Shown here: positions 23,973-32,900 of the stretch, piece by piece
Layout of the letters: every line of letters begins with the position of its first letter
Numbering within the stretch: position 1 is the first letter of the stretch
DNA from: Lamellibrachia satsuma
Taxonomy: Eukaryota; Annelida; Polychaeta; Sabellida; Siboglinidae
Assembly: GCA_033239005.1 (NCBI GenBank)
Contig: BSQZ01000028.1
Coordinates: 5,694,411-5,758,410, forward strand
Direction of reading: 5' to 3'
Length of the DNA stretch: 64,000 nt
Notes under the pieces: generated by a model
Databases searched by the model: none
The model's input: only the letters and a program-made list of their open reading frames with translations
Told to the model about the DNA's origin: nothing
Position numbers and translations under genes: made by a program

Positions 23973-26900
23973 TGATAACTGCATGTAAAATGATCATGTT
24001 GTAAAAGTGCTGTATGCTGTGGTGTCTTACCAGACTTGTCAAGACTTCATGAAATTACACTGGTTTAAATTACTGCTCACCTTTTCTTAATTACTACTGT
24101 CTGTTGTTCTGTCCTATCTACTGTTCACCATTATGTTATACTGATTTCCAGTTTCTGATCTCAGTTTCTCAAATGGTGATATGATACTATAGCTCTCTAG
24201 AAAACAGTCATGCTTGAGACTACAATTAAGACAGAAGAATAAAATTTTATACGCAGAAGATATTGTACATCACCATCAAGCTTGTTGACTTGAGTCGTTG
24301 GGGCTGACTTGAGTCAGACTCACACTTTTTCATGACTTACGACTTCACTTAGAATTCAGAGAGATGACCCAATACTTGACTTGTACTTGGAGGTCATTGA
24401 CTTGAGACTTAACTTGATTTGCCAGTTTGGAAATTACCAACATGTCTGGTGGCTTGAAACGTATGCAAAACGAGACAGTGTTGTTGTGGCGGGCCTCACC
24501 AAATACAGTAATGATTAAGTACTTATTGGTATTGGCTAATGTTGTGGCAGGGGCTGCATCCTTGTAAATTTCATTCAAAATTACCACAGACAAACCACAA
24601 CAACCAAGGCAATTGGTGAACCCTGGTGACTTGGAACTTGACTTGGAATTCAGAAAGATGATTTGAGACTTGGCTTGGACTTGGAGGTCATTGACTTGAG
24701 ACTTGGCTTGGAGTTGGAGGTCATTGACTTGAGACTTGACTTGTCAGTTTGTGACTTGCCAACAAATCTAGTTACCATGAACACTCTTCCTCCACAGATA
24801 CTGGCTCCTGTGTCTGCTCTGTTGGTCATTGACGTACAGAACGACTTCATCGATGGTACGCTGGCAATCAAACATTGTCCTGCAGGCCAGGAAGGTGCAG
24901 AAGTCGTCCCTATCATCAACAATGTTCTCGATACTGTTCAGTTCCACACGGTTGTGTATACGATTGACTGGCATCCACCAAATCATATATCATTTGTGGA
25001 AAATGTTTGCAACCGTGAAATACACAAGACTAGTAAGGTACGAGGTTTGTTTAATATATTAGGTAGGCTCGGGCAAGGAATTTCAGCAAAACAAATTTTA
25101 TTCAGCATGACATCAATCAGCATCACATTCAATAGACATGGTATATTGGTAATATGTACACAGAATATCATTGGGATAAGTTGAACAGATTTTGAGATAT
25201 ATTGCTTCGAAACGTAGTGAAGTAGGTGATTTCGAAAAAATTTAGATATGTAAGGGACAAAGATAATTTTTAAAAATGGCATTCAGACAAACTCATATGT
25301 GGGGAAATGGAAGATTGCTGTTGTATATGAACAGTAAAACAAGTTTTATTGAGTTGAATTGAAATTTGGTTAACTGATTTGATTTATAATGCCATTGTAT
25401 ATTCACCATACAATCTAAACAGAGGGCACTCTGGTATCAAATCCAAATTTAAAAAACTGTAGAATTCCTAATAATAAAGTTATGGATCTGAACATTGGCA
25501 CATAAACAAATAACGTAATGGCCTTTTTATTGGAATACAACATTTCTGTGAAAAATCCTTGCCCAAGCCTATATTATAATATATATATTGATACGCTAAC
25601 TTTGGGGGCAGCTGGCAATATCTCCTCCCAGGCCCCGAAGTACACTTGTCTCTTTCTTTCTGAATATGTTTTTATTTGTCATATGCACATGTTCCCCTCC
25701 CCGCCCCCCCCCCCGAAATATAATTTTATGTGAATGGTGCCATTGATGTGTTGCACCATTACATGGTACACTAATTGGTGACCAAACTTGGTCCCGTTTG
25801 ACCTCCCCCTTTGACCTCCCCCTTTGGCCTCCCATTTGACCTCCCCCTTTGGCCTCCCCCTTTGGCCTCCCCCTTTGACCTCCCCCTTTGACCTCCCCCT
25901 TTGGCCTCCCACTTTGACCTCCCCCTTTGGCCTCCCCCTTTGGCCTCCCCTTTGACCTCCCCCTTTGGCCTCTCCCTTTGACCTCCCCCTTTGGCCTCCC
26001 CCTTTGGCCTCCCCCTTTGACCTCCCCTTTGGCCTCCCCTTTGGCCTCCCTTTTGACCTCCCCCTTTGGCCTCTCCCTTTGACCTCCCCCTTTGGCCTCC
26101 CCCTTTGGCCTCCCCCTTTGGCCTCCCCCTTTGGCCTCTCCCTTTGACCTCCCCCTTTGGCCTCTCCCTTTGGCCTCTCCCTTTGACCTCCCCCTTTGAC
26201 CTCCCCCTTTGGCCTCCCATTTGACCTCCCCCTTTGGCCTCCCCCTTTGGCCTCCCCCTTTGACCTCCCCTTTGACCTCCCCCTTTGGCCTCCCCCTTTG
26301 GCCTCCCCCTTTGGCCTCCCCTTTGGCCTCCCCTTTGACCTCCCCCTTTGGCCTCCCCCTTTGGCCTCCCCCTTTGACCTCCCCTTTGGCCTCCCCCTTT
26401 GGCCTCCCTTTTGACCTCCCCCTTTGGCCTCTCCCTTTGACCTCCCCCTTTGGCCTCTCCCTTTGACCTCCCCCTTTGGCCTCTCCCTTTGACCTCCCCC
26501 TTTGGCCTCTCCCTTTGACCTCCCACTTTGACCTCTCCCTTTGACCTCTCCCTTTGACCTCCCCCTTTGACCTCCCCTTTGACCTCCCCCTTTGCCCTCC
26601 CCCTTGGCCTCCCCCTTTGTCCTCCCCCTTTGGCCTCCCCCTTTGGCCTCCCCCTTTGACCTCCCCCTTTGTCCTCCCCCTTTGACCTCCCCCTTTGGCC
26701 TCCCCCTTTGGCCTCTCCCTTTGACCCCCCTTGCCAGGTACAACATGGAATGAAACCAAAATCTTTCTTGTTACCCATTCTGAGGGCTTGTATACAGAAC
26801 ACGTGGGGTGCAGAACAGCACCAACAACTAAAGGTACAGATCACTGAGTTAAAATTAATTTGGTTATTATACCCAGCATAGTAGACTCTTGTCATAGGGA

Positions 26901-29900
26901 CTCCCAATGTAAGGAACATTTGCTTAAAAATAATAACTTTGAAATCCCATTCTAGCGTGCACTGTTTTATGTACCCATGGATATGAGGTAAGGAACATCG
27001 GAAATATGGAATGGTTTGACCAAGTCCCAAACATGTTCCGTGTAGAGAGAGTCCACAGTAATTATATTTCCAACAATGATTGTCAAATAATTTTTTTCAC
27101 TTCTCTTTCTTTGTCCATACATTTATGTGTCAGTTTACGAGAACAGAAGCAGCCAGATTCACCAGGCTTGGCTTGTAGAACTGTGAATTTGAGGAGACAT
27201 AACTAACTAAGTCTTCTTCACTCACTTCACTTTCCCATAACCCGTAAGGATCGTTGGGGCACCATTGATGACTTTCTAACCAGTTCTCTCCATGTTTCCC
27301 TGTTCTCTACAGCCCTCTGGCAGTCAGTGAACTCCATTCCTGTCCTCTCTTTGATGTTGTCTTCCCACCTCTTTTTTTGTCTACCTCTTCGTCTCCCCCC
27401 TCTTACAATACCTTGCAAGATAGTCTTTGCAAGGCCAGATGATCGTGATACATGACCGTACCACTTCAGTTTATGCTTCTTAACTGTTGTAAGAAGGTCG
27501 TCATATGGTCCGATGGCTTGTTTGATCTTGATGCGGATGGCTTCGTTAGTAACATGGTCTTTGTATGATATGCGCAAGATCTTCCAAAAGCATCTCATTT
27601 CCATAGCTTGTATCCTCTTCTTTAGATCTGCTGAGAGGGTCCATGTTTCATAAGCGTACAGAAAGATGGACATGACAAGGGAGCGCATCAGCCTTATTTT
27701 CGAACTGACAGTGATGTTTCTGTCGCTCCATAAGGGTTTCAACCTTGTTAGTGCTGCTGTTGTCTGTGCAATCCTGGCAAGTATCTCCGGTTTGGAACCC
27801 TCATCTGTGATAATTGATCCCAAGTACCTGAAGCTTGTTACTGTCTCAAGTCTCTGTCCATTAACTTTGACCTCTGTGCTGATGCCTTGTGTGTTGTTCG
27901 TCATCAGTTTGGTCTTTTTCGGCACTGATCTCCATGCCGTATGATGTAGATGTTTTCTCAAGGCTCTCCACCAAATTGGCTAGTTCTTGTTCATCTCCTG
28001 CTAAGCCGTCGATGTCGTCAGCAAAGTGAAGGTTGGTGATAGTCCTGCCTCCAATGCTGACAGTGCTTTGATGGTTTCCTAAAGCATCAGTCATGATCCT
28101 TTCCAGAAAAATGTTGAAGAGCGTTGGTGATAGTAGGCATCCTTGTCGAACTCCGACTGTTGTTCGAAACCAGTCTCATATGCTGCTGTTCAAGATGACT
28201 ACACTGGTGGCATTGTCATATAGGTGTTCAATGGTTCGGACAAGCTTGGAGCCAATGTTGTACTTCCTCATGGTTGCCCATAGGGCCGCATGCCATACCT
28301 TATCAAAGGCCTTCTTGAAATCTATGAAGACATGATAAAGCCTTTGCTGATGTTGAAGGTGTTTCTCGCAAAGGATTCAAAGGTTGAAGATCTGTTCACT
28401 GGTGCTCCGTCCTGCTCGAAAACCCGCTTGTTCTTCAGCGAAAATCACTTCTGCTTGGGGTTTGAGTCTGTTGAGTAGTATCTTCAACATGACTTTGCTC
28501 GGGTGGCTGATGAGGCTGATTGTTCTGTAGTTTTGGCACATCTGTAGGTTGCCTTTCTTGGGAAGTGTGATGATCAGTGACTGAGTCCATGGGGTGGGCC
28601 ATTCTCCTGTCTGCCAGATCTTGTTGCAGATTGTTGTAAGTGTGGTAATCAAGGCTTCTCCCCCAGCTTAAACCAGTTCTGCTGGTATGTTATCAATTCC
28701 AGCTGACTTTCCTTTTTTAAGAGACTACTGCAGCCTCCACTTCCTCACGAAGAATGGGCTAGTCGTCCTCTTCAGTAGTCTGTGAATAATTTAGTACTAC
28801 TGGGTCCGTTGGTGTTGTGGCTGTACAGTTTTGTGACTAAGTCACAGATCACTAAAAACTGTTTCAAGAAAGCTGTGGCCAGATCAGTAGACTGAAGTAT
28901 TCACTGTTGTTCTTGTTTCTTATGGAGCAGCACCAGGGTATTTGGTCAATCCACTCGATTGCGTCAGTAGAAGCTAAGTGGTTCTCGGAGATTCTTCTAG
29001 TAAATGCAGACATGCAACAGTCATTGACAATGTAGTCAATGGTTTGTTGGTCATGGCCGCACTCGTATCTTGCATTGTCTTCGATGCATCATTTGTGCGT
29101 CAGATGCCCGCATCGTGTATGCAGAGTTCTGATGCAGTTGATGGTGGTCCACTGGCATCGAAGAAGTTCAAACCCTGGAGGTAAGGTCCGGGACAAGATT
29201 CTTCTGTCTTCTTCACCTCTCTTTCTTTGTGATGTTAGTTTCAAGGAGGGAGGCTGCTTTGGTCCAGAAAATTTGTGATATTGCCTCAGTGTTTTGGTGT
29301 TGGTCCATTGTAGGTGTTGGCAGAGGAAGCAAAGGTAATGGACACAGTTGTATTTGCTGGACCTCCAGTGACTGAACAAACCATGTGGCCAGCACACTGT
29401 ATACAGAACACGTGGGGTGCAGAACAGCACCAACAACTAAAGGTACAGATCACTGAGTTAAAATTAATTTGGTTATTATACCCAGCATAGTAGACTCTCA
29501 TCATAGGGACTCCCAATGTAAGGAACATTTGCTTAAAAATAATAACTTTGAAATCCCATTCTAGCGTACACAGTTTTATGTACCCATGGATATGAGGTAA
29601 GGAACATCGGAAATATGGAATGGTTTGACCAAGTCCCAAACGTATTCCCTGTAGTGAGAGTCTGCAGTAATTACATTTCCAACAATGATTGTCATATTAT
29701 CATTCAAACTTTAAAAAATATCACCACCTTTTGCCACATCACTATTCCTGTAGAATGTGTTACAAACACTGACTGCTTGGTGAGTTTACCAAAGAACACA
29801 GAAGGTACGGTCATTTCATAGACACATGTTTATTAACATAATCCATGGCTATTATTGGTACTCTGATCAGTAATCTACATATATTTTCAGATAGTAAAAG

Positions 29901-32900
29901 ATGGCTTATTTATCAACAAAGGCACATCACCAGATGTTGACAGTTACTCGGCATTCTGGGACAATAAGAGGATATCTCAAACACCCCTGGTGCATGAACT
30001 GTCAAAGAGAAACATCACTGACGTCTACATATGTGGACTGGCGTTAGACGTTTGTGTGGGTAAGTTACAGCTTCTTTGTGTGTTGATTTATATTCCTCTG
30101 TTCTGTCATCTGTTCATTATCCCATTCCGATTAAAACTTGACTTTCTTAATCTCAGTTTTCAATTATCCTAACATTAGCTGTGTAGTGACTAAATACTTA
30201 TCACGCAGTAATTTCAGCATGGCATAATGTTTTCCAAAGAAGTTGAGGTGATGTTGATGAAATGTAAAGTGACTGGATAGCGCATAAATAAAATATGTAC
30301 CTTTACCTTTTCTTGTTTGTTTTTCAGGTCTAACAGCCAAGGATGCGTTGGAGCATGGGTTTCGCACTGTTATCATTGATGACGCATGTCGTGGAGTTGC
30401 CGTGTCTGATATAGACAACACCAAGGAACAACTAAGAAAAATGGGAGCCATCTTTGTTGATTCTTGTGAGGTCAGTCATGCTTACTTTTTCACGTAAGTA
30501 GTCACTGGCTGTAGTCTGTCCCTATGAGATCATTACCTTGTCATGGTGGGGTAGCTTGCATGCCTCTGTGACACTGCGAGCTGTGCCAGTAGGAGTCTTG
30601 TACTCATGGTAGGATCACCCAAACAGGATTGGTTAAGGGGTAGAGGTCAGACCAAATTGATCTCCTGGCCCTCCAGGTTGGGGGTTGACGTTAGGGTTAA
30701 CAACCCTATCTTGTAAAAAAACACTGTTACAGAAACTTACAAAAGAAACTCAACGGACCCCAGCTACCCAGGAAGCTCGAGGCACAAAGAAGCCGGTATG
30801 ACCGATACTAGGGAAAGCCATAAGGAAGCTAGTAGCGTGAAGACAAGCCTACTGGATGCAAAAACCAAACTCCAGATTGGGACCTGGAATGTCAGGACAA
30901 TGTTCGATACTGCAAAAACAGCACAAGTCATAAATGAGATGAAATCATACAAGTTACGCATCCTTGGAATTAGTGAGTCCAGGTGGACAAGTTACGCATC
31001 CTTGGGATTAGTGAGTCCAGATGGACAAGTTTTGGCAGACACGTCACTCCGACATGAGAGACAATCTTGTACTCAATGACAACCGCCACATTGCAGGAGT
31101 GGCACTAATCCTCAAGAAAGGGATGGAAGGGACACTGATAGAATGGAAACCAGTCAGTGCTAGACTGCTGAGAGCCAGGTTCTTTGGCAAACACAGCAAA
31201 CTTACGATCATCCAATGTTACTCCCCAACCAATGATGCAGAACTGGAGGAGAAAGAAGCCTTCTACAGCTTGCTACAAGTCGAGAAGGAGAGAGTACCTG
31301 CACACAACATGTTGATCATCATGGGCGAATTCAATGTAAAGGTGGCAACATGAATGAGAATGGACCATGGGCAGTCAGGGATGTGGCAACATGAATGGGA
31401 ATGGACCATGGGCAGTCAGGGATGTGGCAACATGAATGAGAATGGACCATTGGCAGTCAGGGATGTGGCAACATGAATGAGAATGGACCATGGGCAGTCA
31501 GGGATGTGGCAACATGAATGAGAATGGACCATGGGTAGTCAGGGATGTGGCAACATGAATGAGAATGGACCATGGGCAGTCAGGGATGTGGCAACATGAA
31601 TGAGAATGAACCATTGGCAGTCAGGGATGTGGCAACATGAATGAGAATGGACCATTGGCAGTCAGGGATGTGGCAACATGAATGAGAATGGACCATGGGC
31701 AGTCAGGGATGTGGCAACATGAATGAGAATGGACCATGGGTAGTCAGGGATGTGGCAACATGAATGAGAATGGACCATTGGCAGTCAGGGATGTGGCAAC
31801 ATGAATGAGAATGGACCATGGGTAGTCAGGGATGTGGCAACATGAATGAGAATGGACCATTGGCAGTCAGGGATGTGGCAACATGAATGAGAATGGACCA
31901 TGGGCAGTCAGGGATGTGGCAACATGAATGAGAATGAACCATTGGCAGTCAGGGATGTGGCAACATGAATGAGAATGGACCATGGGAAGTCAGGGATGTG
32001 GCAACATGAATGAGAATGGACCATTGGCAGTCAGGGATGTGGCAACATGAATGAGAATGGACAATGGGAAGTCAGGGATGTGGCAACATGAATGAGAATG
32101 GACCATGGGCAGTCAGGGATGTGGCAACATGAATGAGAATGGACCATGGGCAGTCAGGGATGTGGCAACATGAATGAGAATGGACCATTGGCAGTCAGGG
32201 ATGTGGCAACATGAATGAGAATGGACCATGGGCAGTCAGGGATGTGGCAACATGAATGAGAATGGACCATGGGTAGTCAGGGATGTGGCAACATGAATGA
32301 GAATGGACCATTGGCAGTCAGGGATGTGGCAACATGAATGAGAATGGACCATGGGCAGTCAGGGATGTGGCAACATGAATGAGAATGGACCATGGGCAGT
32401 CAGGGATGTGGCAACATGAATGAGAATGAACCATGGGCAGTCAGGGATGTGGCAACATGAATGAGAATGGACCATGGGCAGTCAGGGATGTGGCAACATG
32501 AATGAGAATGGACCATTGGCAGTCAGGGATGTGGCAACATGAATGAGAATGGACCATGGGCAGTCAGGGATGTGGCAACATGAATGAGAATGGACCATTG
32601 GCAGTCAGGGATGTGGCAACATGAATGAGAATGGAGAGATGTTATGTGACGTTTGTGGGTTGAACAACATGATGATAGGAGGAACCCTGTTCCTACACAA
32701 ATTGACCACATTATGATCAACGGCAAGTGGCGAGATCTTGTGCGAGTCTTGTCTGTCACATGGCATGAAGAGGATAATTAAGTAAGGAAGTCACTGGCTG
32801 GAGATGTGTGGTGGACACGGGTCTGTGTGATGCGTCTAGTGCTGTAGTGCCATGAGTAGTTTGTAGTGCATGCACTTCACACTCTCGCTTTCAGCTGCAG

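Noticed and set aside
25596..27030. Gly/Lys/Arg-rich 355-419-codon frames on the minus strand
   Set aside because: Product of the 13-bp CCTCCCCCTTTGG array, overlapping the partial exon duplicate; not a gene.
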